Below are positions 1 to 7,204 of a stretch of 64,000 nt of DNA, piece after piece. Position numbers and translations under genes: made by a program. This DNA comes from Isoptericola dokdonensis DS-3 (GTDB taxonomy: Bacteria > Actinomycetota > Actinomycetes > Actinomycetales > Cellulomonadaceae), in NCBI RefSeq assembly GCF_001636295.1, contig NZ_CP014209.1, positions 248,001 through 312,000 of the forward strand, given 5' to 3'. The notes beneath the pieces were generated by a model. The model saw only the letters and a list, made by a program, of their open reading frames with translations. It ran no database searches and was not told where the DNA came from. How positions within the stretch are numbered: position 1 is the stretch's first letter; each line of letters opens with the position of its first letter.

Positions 1-353
1 GCGAACGCATGCTCGTAGGCGGCCACCAGCGTGGTCACGTCGTCGAGATCCTTACGGGTCAGGCGCTCGCGGTTGAGGTGCTCGCCGAACGGGAAGCCGC
101 GACCGGGGTGGTTCGCGGCCTCGAGCTCGTCCGCGGTGGGCGCGGCCTCGACGAGGAACATGGCCGGGCGGTCGTTGCGGTCGACTCCCTTGTGGGCGGC
201 GACCGGGAGCCACCAGGCCTCGACGTAGCGGTCGCAAGCCTCGCCTGCCGGCTCAGGGGGTCGAGACTCGAGGGCAGTGGCGACCGCCTCGGCAGCGTCT
301 ATCTCGCTGTGCGCGATGACGTCGAAGACGACCGGGATCACGGAGTCGCGCAT
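1..353 (-). CDS. Hypothetical protein, runs off the window (partial)
   Basis: An ATG at 353 opens a frame that stays open to the window edge, giving at least 117 residues. The protein begins MRDSVIPVVFDVIAHSEID and contains a Trp-rich stretch (VEAWWLPVA) followed by DRNDRPAMFLVE. I recognise no enzyme motif. Short proteins with a WW/NDRPAM core are, from memory, common cargo of actinobacterial plasmids and integrative elements, but that is unchecked. It starts 5 bases after the stop of the upstream gene (359-760), so the two are probably cotranscribed. Confidence 0.55.
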   Translation of the reverse strand, partial: MRDSVIPVVFDVIAHSEIDAAEAVATALESRPPEPAGEACDRYVEAWWLPVAAHKGVDRNDRPAMFLVEAAPTADELEAANHPGRGFPFGEHLNRERLTRKDLDDVTTLVAAYEHAF

Positions 354-358
354 CGGGC

Positions 359-760
359 TCAGGCCTCCTTGACGAGCATGTGGTGCGCGAGGCCGCATGC
401 GGACCCGCCCGTCGTGGGACAGGAGTTCCTCGACTTGCTGGATGAAGGGGATGGGCACGCAGCGGCCCGCAGGTTGGTCTGGGTCCAGTCCTGCGGGATG
501 AAGCAGGTCTGGTGGTGGGTCCATCCGCCCCCGTGCCAGCGCAGGATGCTGGTCTGGTGCATGCCGGTGTGGTCGGCGCGCTCGGCGTCGCCGAAGTCGG
601 CGAGGTCCAGGCTGATCTCTCCGGCGCGCGGGTCGCGAGCGTAGATCGTCTCGGTGGTCGTGCTGAGCACGCGGCACCACCCTTCACGGCCGGGCAGGCG
701 GAACTGGTCGTCCGGAGGCAGGTCGGCGAGGTGCGTGCGTTCGAGCGTGGAAGTGGTCAT
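359..760 (-). CDS. Hypothetical protein with a doubtful C-terminal frame
   Basis: ATG at 760 gives 133 residues beginning MTTSTLERTHLADLPPDDQF. The first 92 residues look like a normal soluble small protein (a WCRVLSTTTETIYARD stretch, then several His and Trp). From about base 485 leftward the composition becomes Ser/Pro/Cys-rich, while another frame of the same strand reads more naturally (VPIPFIQQVEELLSHDGR). The final residues, HHMLVKEA, again look plausible in the annotated frame. Either two compensating indels or a sequence error may be present. Function unknown; likely cotranscribed with the partial gene at 1-353. Confidence 0.45.
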   Translation of the reverse strand: MTTSTLERTHLADLPPDDQFRLPGREGWCRVLSTTTETIYARDPRAGEISLDLADFGDAERADHTGMHQTSILRWHGGGWTHHQTCFIPQDWTQTNLRAAACPSPSSSKSRNSCPTTGGSACGLAHHMLVKEA

Positions 761-1003
761 GGTGCTGTCCTCCGAAGGACGGGCAGGTGGTCAGGCTGCC
801 GCTGTGGTTGGTGGTTTGACGCTACTGCTCGCCGCCGACGCCAGCGTGGCCCCTCGACTACCTCCACAGGACCACATGCCGCCCGTCCCTGCGTCTGCTT
901 CCGGACGCGGGTCCCACTAGCAGCCATGGCCGGCGCCGGTGAGGATGGGACGCATGTACCCGTTCCTGATCCTCCAGATTCAGCAGCTTTCGGAGTGCAG
1001 CCG

Positions 1004-1771
1004 ATGACCTCCGCGGGCGCCGACGCACCGACGCCCGAGGAGCTCGCGGCCCACATCTCGGTCCAGTTCGACAGGTGGGGCCGACGCGTGGTTGCGCCGG
1101 CCTCTTGCGAGATCACGCCAGGCAGCGATCTCGCTCGCGACGGATCGCGGAAACTGCCTGGTGGCCGCGTGCTGGGCAAAGTGGTCTGGCGAGCACTAGC
1201 CACCGCGGGCGAACACGCAGCGGCCGCGGGCCATCTCCTGCGCGCCTACGACAACGCCGTCTTCGCCAAGCCCAACCTGACATGGGCGCGAACCACTCTG
1301 GTCGGCGCGGCGAAGGCGCTCTATGTTCTGGACCCGGACGACGCTGACGAACGTCGGGTACGTGCACTACGCCTGTTGCGCGCCGAGAGTGCAGACGTAC
1401 ACCGGCTGATCAAGGTCTGGCAGGGCGAAGGAGCTCTCGATCAGGAACTGTCGAAGGCCGCGGACGAACTGCAGCAGGACAGCGAAGCGGCCCTGGTCTC
1501 AATGCAGCAGAAGCCGGGGAGCCAAATCTCCGAATCGGCCCTCCTTGAAGCGGTTGCCCACCACCTCGACGGAGGACCGGCAAACCCGCTGGCTCGCGTC
1601 CAAGAACTGTGGAACACGACCTCGGGTATCGCGCACGCACGCACCTGGGCATGGGACACCGGCCTGGAGGACAGCACAGGAGCCGAGCAGGTTGTACGCA
1701 TCTGGATCCTGCCGATAGACCTGATGTACAGCGCTTGGGAGCTCTGGAACCAGAGGCGGGGCAAGGGCTAG
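1004..1771 (+). CDS. Hypothetical protein, mostly helical
   Basis: ATG at 1004 has a weak GGAG about 8 bases upstream and gives 255 residues; an in-frame ATG at 926 lacks a ribosome site. The protein starts MTSAGADAPTPEELAAHISV, has a probable helical core (HLLRAYDNAVFAKPNLTWAR, then ALYVLDPDDADERRVRALRL) and ends with a Trp-rich tail. The layout recalls HEPN-like helical bundles of defence or toxin genes, but no R-x4-6-H motif was confirmed, so no function is given. It stands alone between two non-coding gaps. Confidence 0.55.
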   Translation: MTSAGADAPTPEELAAHISVQFDRWGRRVVAPASCEITPGSDLARDGSRKLPGGRVLGKVVWRALATAGEHAAAAGHLLRAYDNAVFAKPNLTWARTTLVGAAKALYVLDPDDADERRVRALRLLRAESADVHRLIKVWQGEGALDQELSKAADELQQDSEAALVSMQQKPGSQISESALLEAVAHHLDGGPANPLARVQELWNTTSGIAHARTWAWDTGLEDSTGAEQVVRIWILPIDLMYSAWELWNQRRGKG

Positions 1772-1901
1772 GTGAGCAGCGGAACCGACCTGGTGCAGGG
1801 CATCCGCGAGCGCGGATCGGGTCCAGGAGCGGCAACTCACGAACCTGATCAGGCCGATGTGGCATTGAGTTGTCCCGCACCGAGATGGGACTATCGGCGG
1901 C

Positions 1902-2096
1902 ATGAGGAACGAACCCACCAGCGGGTACGAGGATCCGGCGCTCAACTACAGGGTCACCTGGAAGGTCGTGGACAGCGGCGGTGTCGTGGAGGAGCGGATC
2001 TTCACGAGCCGCGATCAGGGGTGGGACTTCTACCAGGACATGAAGAGGTCGCCGAACGCGTATGGCCCGACCTGGGAGCACATTCCCGCTCAGTAA
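1902..2096 (+). CDS. Small mobile-element-type protein, 64 residues
   Basis: ATG at 1902 gives a 64-residue protein with YRVTWKVVDSGGVVEERIFT, then FYQDMKRSPNAYGPTWEHIP. The pattern (a short beta-rich start, then a Phe-Tyr-x3-Met helix and a Trp-Glu-His end) matches, from memory, small uncharacterised proteins on actinobacterial plasmids and integrative elements. Codon use is clean and the ORF has no frameshift. Function unknown. No strong ribosome-binding site precedes it. Confidence 0.6.
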   Translation: MRNEPTSGYEDPALNYRVTWKVVDSGGVVEERIFTSRDQGWDFYQDMKRSPNAYGPTWEHIPAQ

Positions 2097-2256
2097 ACAG
2101 GCACGAGTTTCATGGCCGCTTCCAGCTCGGGGTCCAGGTACGTGAGCCTCCTGCCGCTCGACCAGCGTCCAGCGTCTCGTTCCTACCGCGGGGTGCGATC
2201 CCGTCTGGGGGTGCTTTTCGTCAACCGCACGCCGACAACGACCGGCCCCCGTCTGC

Positions 2257-2881
2257 CTAGATGTACTCACGCATGCGGGGCAGCGCTACAGCCAGTTCCT
2301 CGAAAAGTGCGGGCCATCCGCGCCGCAGCCAGGTGAGGCGTCCCTCGGTGAGGCGGTTCCCGTCGAGCATGGCTGAGACCCGCATGAAGTGCTCCGGCGC
2401 CCCGAGCTCGCGCAGCTTGATGTAGACGGGGTTGACGGGCAGAGCGTGGCGGGAGATGTAGCCCCAGATCTCGGCCGTGCTCCAGTCCCACACCGGGCCG
2501 TAGGCGACGGTGCCGTCGATCCGGGCGATGCGGCCACCGTGGCGCGCCCGCGCGATTCGCCCTTCGCACAGGGGCGAGCAGTGGCACCGCTGGGCGCGCA
2601 GCGCGTTGGCGTAGGCCGCGGCTCGGCCGCGTGACTCCTCGGCCCGAACCCCCCACAGTTCGCCGGGCCCGTGGGCTCTTGTGCGCGATCGCCACCGGTT
2701 CGGTGATGAGCACCTGGTGCAGGTCGACCGCGGTCCGGCGTGAGGACGGCGCATGGTGGTCCCAGGCGCCGCTGGCGGAAATGGCCTCCAGTGTGGTCAT
2801 CTGGGCCGGGATCGTGTGCAGGTTCAGGTCCCAGTCGTCCGCGAGCGCCGCGAGGTAGGTGTAGGTCTCGACGGAGGGGGA
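2257..2881 (-). pseudogene. CysH-like (PAPS reductase family) pseudogene, frameshifted and truncated
   Basis: The last part, 2257 to about 2700, encodes GELWGVRAEESRGRAAAYAN, a Cys-rich CHCSPLC segment, VWDWSTAEIWGYI and a C-terminal WLRRGWPALFEEL. These are hallmarks of PP-loop phosphoadenylyl-sulfate reductase relatives. The part from about 2700 to 2880 continues the homology in a second frame (VETYTYLAALADDWDLNLHT). The N-terminal ATP-binding SGG-x-DS loop is absent, because upstream of about 2880 a different protein fragment is fused on. With at least one frameshift and no PP-loop, it should be non-functional. CysH-like genes of this type accompany type IV-B CRISPR loci and plasmids. Confidence 0.7.
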
Positions 2882-3092
2882 CCACGAGCGCCTGGGCGGG
2901 CTGGAGCGGGTCGTTCTGGAGGAGGTCGGCGGTCTGGGTGCGGGTGAGTTCGTTCAGCGTGGCCGGCGTGCGGGTCACCAGGTGCGGTGCTGATCGCAGG
3001 TGTGGGGTGGAGTAGGTCCAGGTGCATCCCGCGCACAGTCCTGGCCCGTTGGGGTCGGCCCATTCGTCGAACGCGGTGAAGGTCTTGGACAC
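2876..3092 (-). pseudogene. Zinc-finger fragment resembling Csf1 (type IV CRISPR)
   Basis: A frame opening at GTG 3092 encodes SKTFTAFDEWADPNGPGLC, a C-x2-C pair, then LRSAPHLVTRTPATL and ALVVPL before colliding with the cysH remnant in another frame. From memory, the order F-T-x-W, Cys pair, LVT and LVVP resembles the Csf1 protein of type IV-B systems, whose genes sit beside cysH. Csf1 is usually above 200 residues, so this would be a fragment. The assignment is tentative; another zinc-finger protein is possible. Confidence 0.35.
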
Positions 3093-3431
3093 GACCGTGC
3101 GGGTCGGGGTGAGGGTGTCCTCTGTCCCGCCCCCACCACCGGCCGGTGGCCCCGCCGGTGGTGGGGGCGCCGTCGCCGGTCCAGGCAGCGGTGAGCACGT
3201 TCACGGGTCCTCGCACAGGTCAGTGGTCTGCGTCTACACCTTCAGAAGGTGCGGCAGCGCACGGCCCTGTGACACGGCTCCTGAGACTTCCGGGCTCGGT
3301 CCAGCGGGTGCAGGGCTTGCTTGGCGGGCCGTGTGACTCCGAGGTGCGGAACATGATCCTGCTCGCCGCGATGGGCGTTTTCACCCCTTCTACGGTCCGG
3401 GGCAGGTTTGTCCGCTTCGTAGGCTTCCTGG
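3093..3431. other. Gap of about 340 bases with one strong hairpin
   Basis: No convincing gene is visible. A minus-strand GTG near 3201 could open a short Gly/Pro-rich frame towards the Csf1-like fragment, but it runs through the hairpin at 3128-3169 and reads poorly. No clear promoter for the plus-strand gene at 3432 was found. Confidence 0.5.
3128..3169. repeat. Perfect 16-bp inverted repeat (hairpin)
   Basis: CGCCCCCACCACCGGC at 3128-3143 is exactly complementary to 3154-3169, with a 10-base loop. No T-run follows on either strand, so a classic terminator is not certain. It sits just upstream of the Csf1-like/cysH remnant. Confidence 0.75.
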
Positions 3432-4304
3432 GTGGCTCAGAACAGTTCCGCCGGTACCGGTTGCCTCACGCTGCTAGGAGTACTCACTGCCTGCGTGATC
3501 GCGTCCTACGTGGCGATCACCACCCCCGACTCGTTCGAGATACCCACCGTCGTGGGCATGACGTACGACGAGGCCGATGCAGCGATCGCGGCCGCCTACC
3601 CCCAGTACTGGGGCAACCCTTCCGAGGGAGCGATCCATGACATGTCCCCATTCGACCGCTCGGAGCACGACGGCGAGGACTGGGTGATCTACTCGCAGTT
3701 TCCCAACGCCGGAGAAATGCTCAGCGAACCGCAGGACTACGACAGCTTCGTCGACTACTACGTCCTGCCGCGGGCCGAGTTGGAGTGGTTCGAGGAGAAC
3801 CCCACCATGCCTGTGGTCAAGAGGGGCCCCTACGCCAAGACGCTCAAGAAGACCTTCGGGCCCGTGCAAGGACTAACCGTGGCGTACTGGAAGAAGGGCA
3901 AGGCAGGCAGGGGGGGCACCGAGAAGTGGGCCTACGTCTTCCGCGATGGGACATTGGACTGGACTGCGGAGAGACCGGCCGGCGAGACGGCTTCCGAGCG
4001 CCAGGCACGCTTGACGACCAAGGGCAGCGCCAACGTCGAGCCGGACCTCGAAAAGACGATCGTGACGGGCCGCACGATCCCCGCGGCGGGCGAGCCACTC
4101 CGACCGGGTCAGTTGATCCTCATCGAGGCGGCCGTCATCCCTCCGAAGCCCGAACCCGAACCTGCCGATGACGCGTCCAGCAGCGGAGGAGGTACCGAGG
4201 GTGGCTCTGCGGGCGGCTCGGTGAGTGTCGGAGGCGGTGGCGGTGGCGGCGGTGGCGTGGACTTCGGCAAGCCTCGATTCTGCTCGCGCACGTGGTGGTG
4301 TTGA
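3432..4304 (+). CDS. Membrane-anchored protein with a PASTA-like segment
   Basis: GTG at 3432 gives 290 residues. One hydrophobic segment (about residues 10-29) acts as signal anchor. It is followed by IPTVVGMTYDEADAAI, which matches the opening of PASTA domains (V-P-x-V-V-G-M-x-x-x-E-A). PASTA domains bind cell-wall fragments or act as spacers on serine/threonine kinases. The centre is charged and acidic, and a Pro-Glu stretch precedes a Ser/Gly-rich tail with nine consecutive glycines, ending in CSRTWWC. The Cys-Trp end looks odd and may reflect a late frameshift. Probably extracytoplasmic; exact role unknown. Confidence 0.6.
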   Translation: MAQNSSAGTGCLTLLGVLTACVIASYVAITTPDSFEIPTVVGMTYDEADAAIAAAYPQYWGNPSEGAIHDMSPFDRSEHDGEDWVIYSQFPNAGEMLSEPQDYDSFVDYYVLPRAELEWFEENPTMPVVKRGPYAKTLKKTFGPVQGLTVAYWKKGKAGRGGTEKWAYVFRDGTLDWTAERPAGETASERQARLTTKGSANVEPDLEKTIVTGRTIPAAGEPLRPGQLILIEAAVIPPKPEPEPADDASSSGGGTEGGSAGGSVSVGGGGGGGGGVDFGKPRFCSRTWWC

Positions 4305-4385
4305 GACTGGTATTCCTCCACACCGCGAGCTTCATCAACGGGCTGCGACGCAGGGCCTGGCGGCAACCACCAAGGCCGGAGCCGA

Positions 4386-4904
4386 CTACTCAGTAGACGC
4401 GACCGAGTCGCACATCCCGTTCTCGTCGGCTGCAGTCAGCACCTCGATCACGTACTCGGTCATCGCTACGGAGACCACGTCACCCGCGTCGGCCCCCTCG
4501 CTGTTACCCGCCAGCTCCCCCAGCAGGGCAGCGCAGTCACCGTCCAGCGCCGAGCCGACGATGAAGGCGTCGTACCCCTCGGGAAGATCATCCCCTTCGG
4601 GGATTTCCTCGAGGAAGGCAGCCTCCTGCTCTGTGCCCGGCGTCGCCTCCACCCACACGTTGTCGTCGTCCAGGGGCCGGGTCGACTCTGTGTCCTCGCC
4701 AGCGGGCTCAGAGCCCGCCGGGGATGCGGGCTCAGAGGGCTGCTCCGGCTCAGGGGACGCCGTCGTCGGCATGGAGCTAGAAGGCGGCGCCGCAGACACC
4801 GACACGTGGTCCGTCGTGGACGCTGGATCCTGCGCCTCTCCGACGTCGGAGCAGCCCGTCGACGCGACCAACACGAGTGCGGCGAGCACAGCCTTTCGTC
4901 TCAT
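4386..4904 (-). CDS. Putative lipoprotein
   Basis: ATG at 4904 is preceded by AAGGGG at a good distance, so this start is preferred over an in-frame one at 4949. The 172-residue product starts MRRKAVLAALVLVASTGCSD, a lipoprotein signal with the modified cysteine at position 18. A Ser/Pro/Glu-rich linker follows and then an acidic C-terminal domain (about residues 85-172) with one Cys pair candidate (DGDCAALLG and NGMCDS). No family is recognised. It is divergent from the gene starting near 5007; a 43-bp-arm palindrome lies between their coding parts. Confidence 0.65.
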   Translation of the reverse strand: MRRKAVLAALVLVASTGCSDVGEAQDPASTTDHVSVSAAPPSSSMPTTASPEPEQPSEPASPAGSEPAGEDTESTRPLDDDNVWVEATPGTEQEAAFLEEIPEGDDLPEGYDAFIVGSALDGDCAALLGELAGNSEGADAGDVVSVAMTEYVIEVLTAADENGMCDSVASTE

Positions 4905-4982
4905 GATCTTTCCCCTTCTGGCCGGACCAGGTCGGCAGAAGTACAGCACGCGCAGGACCAGCCACCTAACTCAAGGGGAGGG

Positions 4983-5072
4983 TGAATCGCGCTGGGGTTC
5001 GTTCCTATGCGTTCCCTTGGCCAGCACTCGCTGGCCAAGGGAACGCATAGGAACGAACCCCAGCGCGATTCA
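4983..5072. repeat. 90-base near-perfect palindrome: 43-bp perfect arms, 4-base loop
   Basis: Position 4983 pairs with 5072 and every following base pairs inward to 5025/5030 without a mismatch, leaving only the loop ACTC at 5026-5029. The arm begins TGAATCGCGCTGGGGTTCGT. Pairing ends abruptly outside 4983/5072. It lies between a minus-strand lipoprotein gene and a plus-strand gene whose only long frame begins inside the right half. Confidence 0.95.
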
Positions 5073-5615
5073 GAGTGCGACAGCGCCCTCGTGTCGGACC
5101 CCACACCTTCACCACCTTCGACACCCATGCCTTCACCGGAGCCGGAGCCCTTCACCGTTGAGGGCACCTACACAGGCAAGGTCACCGTCACCGAGGACTG
5201 GTCGAACGAGGACACCGCCACCGAGGACTGGTCGAACGAGGACACCGCCACCAGACTCGGACAGACCTTCGAGGTCCGCGTCGAAGTCCCAGCGTCCTGC
5301 GTGCCGGTGCCCGAGGGCAGCTGTGAGGTCAAGTACTCCGACCTGTACGAACGCAGTGACTGGGAGCTCGACAGCAGTGAGTTCACCTGGGCGCAGGACG
5401 GCGACCGGTGGGTGCTGACCTCCCGCGGCAAGGTCACCGACGAATGCTTGGGTGGAGGGACAACTGAATCAAGCGACGACATCACTTTCACGTTCAAGCG
5501 CGATGAGCGAGCCGCGAAGTCCGTCCGAATCTCCTACGTCTGGAACACGACCGACAATCCAAGCAACCAGTGCGCCGCTGGCTTCCACACCGACGGCAGG
5601 CTCACGCGCAGGTAG
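5007..5615 (+). CDS. Exported-type protein that has probably lost its signal peptide
   Basis: The frame opens at ATG 5007, inside the hairpin, giving 202 residues; an internal ATG at 5127 is also possible. After the hairpin-encoded residues come ECDSALVSDPTPS and a Pro-rich linker, which looks like the segment just after a lipoprotein cysteine. A beta-rich domain with conserved-looking cysteines follows (ASCVPVPEGSCEV, DECLGG, NQCAAG). A 30-bp in-frame tandem duplication repeats ten residues. No signal peptide can be read upstream, so the hairpin probably replaced the original 5' end. Whether it is expressed is doubtful. Confidence 0.5.
   Translation: MRSLGQHSLAKGTHRNEPQRDSECDSALVSDPTPSPPSTPMPSPEPEPFTVEGTYTGKVTVTEDWSNEDTATEDWSNEDTATRLGQTFEVRVEVPASCVPVPEGSCEVKYSDLYERSDWELDSSEFTWAQDGDRWVLTSRGKVTDECLGGGTTESSDDITFTFKRDERAAKSVRISYVWNTTDNPSNQCAAGFHTDGRLTRR
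5191..5250 (+). repeat. Exact 30-bp tandem duplication inside a CDS
   Basis: Bases 5191-5220 and 5221-5250 are identical. The unit is ten codons, so the reading frame is kept and the decapeptide EDWSNEDTAT is doubled. Confidence 0.95.
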
Positions 5616-5654
5616 CCTCTCGCGCTCCAGGAGGCCAGCGACCACGCAACTAGC

Positions 5655-6090
5655 GTGTGCACCATTGACCGGCCGACGACGACGCCCGCAGAGATCGCGC
5701 GGCTCCTCCCGGCAGGAGAAGCATCAGATCGCGCTTGGCTCCGGCGGTCAGGCCTGAAGCCCGTGGATGGGCGTTGGCTCGTCGAGGCATCCGTGGCAGC
5801 CCAGATAGTCGACCGCTTCACTGTCCGCACGGCGGCGGCACCGGTGAGCTGCGCCGCCCCGGGCTGCTCCAGGATCGGCGGCGGACGACTCGGCTTGTGC
5901 CGGATGCACATGAAGCGCTGGCGACGCCAAGACAGCCTCGAGGTTCGCGACGGCGCCGAGCACCAGCGAGCGAAGACGCACTGCCCACACGGTCACGAGT
6001 ACACCGCGGCGAACACATATGTCTTCGCCGATGGCCGATGGCCGACGCCGCTGCCGCATGTGCAGGCTCGCTTCAGCGCGCACCGACTGA
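5655..6090 (+). pseudogene. HNH/zinc-ribbon phage-type gene broken by a 7-bp duplication
   Basis: GTG at 5655 opens a frame with an N-terminal helix-turn-helix-like segment (TPAEIARLLPAGEASDRAW), then CAAPGCSRIG and KTHCPHGHEYTAANTYVFAD. The latter is typical of HNH endonuclease-like proteins that end in G-R-R-x-C-x2-C. Here CCGATGG occurs twice in tandem at 6028-6041. Removing one copy restores ADGRRRCRMCRLASARTD and a stop at 6088-6090 (142 residues). As it stands the frame runs on unnaturally to 6266 and loses the final Cys pair. The defect looks recent. Confidence 0.75.
6028..6041 (+). repeat. 7-bp tandem duplication CCGATGG
   Basis: Two adjacent copies (6028-6034 and 6035-6041) cause the frameshift in the HNH-type gene. 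Slippage or an assembly error could both produce it. Confidence 0.9.
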
Positions 6091-6120
6091 CGGGCCCGAG
6101 CGAGATCTCGACGCGGCGGG

Positions 6121-6474
6121 TCAGCGTCGGCCATCGCGACCCAGAGTGGGCAGCCCTCCGCGGACGGTACGGACCGAGCGGTTCGGGGCTCGCTGGGTGT
6201 CGCGGTCGGCCGTGTCCGCGGCGATCAGGCCTCGCTGCTGGGTCCTCTGCGCCACCACAGCCATGACGCCGTCGGCGACATCAGGTTCGGCCGCTTGGCA
6301 GCCGACGCAGATCCGCCACCTAACACCGGCACCAAGCTTGCGGATCGCGGACGTGGTCCGATGCCGCACAGCCTGCGTCACCTCCTGCCCGCAGGCTGTC
6401 GGGCCCTGCTCGCCGGTGATGTGCAGCCACGCCCCACTCAAGACCCAGCGCACACCGCTGTCTGGCAACGTCAT
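6121..6474 (-). CDS. Hypothetical Cys-containing small protein
   Basis: ATG at 6474 gives 117 residues; alternative starts lie at 6483 and GTG 6501, none with a clear ribosome site. The product has TGEQGPTACGQEV and later RWRICVGCQAAEPD, so three cysteines could form part of a zinc site, as in small phage or element proteins. The C-terminal 30 residues are Arg/Asp-rich and less convincing. It overlaps the run-on part of the broken HNH gene on the other strand. Function unknown. Confidence 0.4.
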   Translation of the reverse strand: MTLPDSGVRWVLSGAWLHITGEQGPTACGQEVTQAVRHRTTSAIRKLGAGVRWRICVGCQAAEPDVADGVMAVVAQRTQQRGLIAADTADRDTQRAPNRSVRTVRGGLPTLGRDGRR

Positions 6475-6528
6475 GCGATCCATCATGGCCGGGAAACCCA
6501 CTGGCCGCCGTCCGCGAGCGCCTCGCGC

Positions 6529-7080
6529 TCAGGAGCCCAGGGTGATGCCACGTTCGGTGAAGAAGGGTCCGGGGTCGATTGCCTGACCGTCGCGCTGGAC
6601 CTCGAAGTGGAGGTGGCAGCCGGTCGAGGTGCCTGCGTCGGCCGGGTCGATGCTGCGGTCGCCACCGACTGAGGCGATCTGCTGTCCGCCGGTGACGGTG
6701 TCGCCGACGCTGACCTGGAAGGTGCCGGACAGCACGTGCGCATCGCGGGTCACGATGCCCCCGCCGTGGTCGACCACCGGCTGAGGCATCGTCGTCAGGG
6801 TGCGCACGATCGCGTTGTAGTGCCGCTCCACGGTCCGCTGCCGGTCCCACGTGCCGTCGGCCAGCCCGGCGGCGTGCTCCCGCAGGTCCTGCCCGACGCA
6901 GAACGCCGGCCCGGACCCGGTCAGCACGACGGCGCGGACCTCCGGGTCGCGCGCCACGTCCTCCAGGGCGTCCAGGAGCGCCTCCTTGTGCGCCAGGTCG
7001 AGGGCGTTGCGGTGCTCGGGGCGGTCCAGGACGACGGTCGCGACGGCGCCGTCGCGGTCGACGCGGCAGAGTGCGGGCAC
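6529..7080 (-). pseudogene. Chimeric ORF: enoyl-CoA hydratase start fused to M23 peptidase end
   Basis: GTG at 7080 follows GAGGGAG at a good distance. Residues 1-103 are the N-terminal part of an enoyl-CoA hydratase/isomerase (VVLDRPEHRNALDLAH, then GSGPAFCVGQDL, then TTMPQPVV). At residue 103-104 the sequence switches, in frame, to the C-terminal half of an M23 (lysostaphin-type) metallopeptidase: DHGGGIVTR, FQVSVGDTV, GCHLHFEV and IDPGPFF. The hydratase lacks its second half. The peptidase part keeps the HLHFEV metal motif but lacks its upstream half. The fusion is probably inactive for both reactions. Confidence 0.85.
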
Positions 7081-7204
7081 GGTGTGACTCCCTCGGCATG
7101 GCTCGGCGTGGCGGCGCCGCCCAGTGAAGCAGGACGCATCCACGGTGTCGAGAGCTCGGTGTCGAGAGCGCCGCCACCGGGTGCGGACGCCGCGGAAGGA
7201 GGGC

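Larger units (their letters stand above)
1..6771. mobile_element. Putative genomic island or decayed integrative element (right part)
   Basis: From the window start to about 6771 the sequence is less GC-rich than the following core and carries only orphan genes, fragments and pseudogenes. Several resemble proteins carried by actinobacterial plasmids and conjugative elements, such as the 64-residue protein at 1902 and the cysH-like remnant at 2257. The right edge is placed inside the chimeric ORF at 6529-7080, where an enoyl-CoA hydratase reading frame is interrupted. No integrase, transfer gene or attachment repeat is visible, so the element type is unknown and the left edge lies outside the window. 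Confidence 0.5.

Noticed and set aside
1772..2260. 162-residue plus-strand frame
   Set aside because: It overlaps the cleaner 64-residue gene at 1902 in another frame and has no coherent composition.
4225..5418. 397-residue frame through the palindrome
   Set aside because: Antisense to the lipoprotein gene and shifted relative to the exported-type gene; Ser/Thr/Arg-rich without recognisable features.
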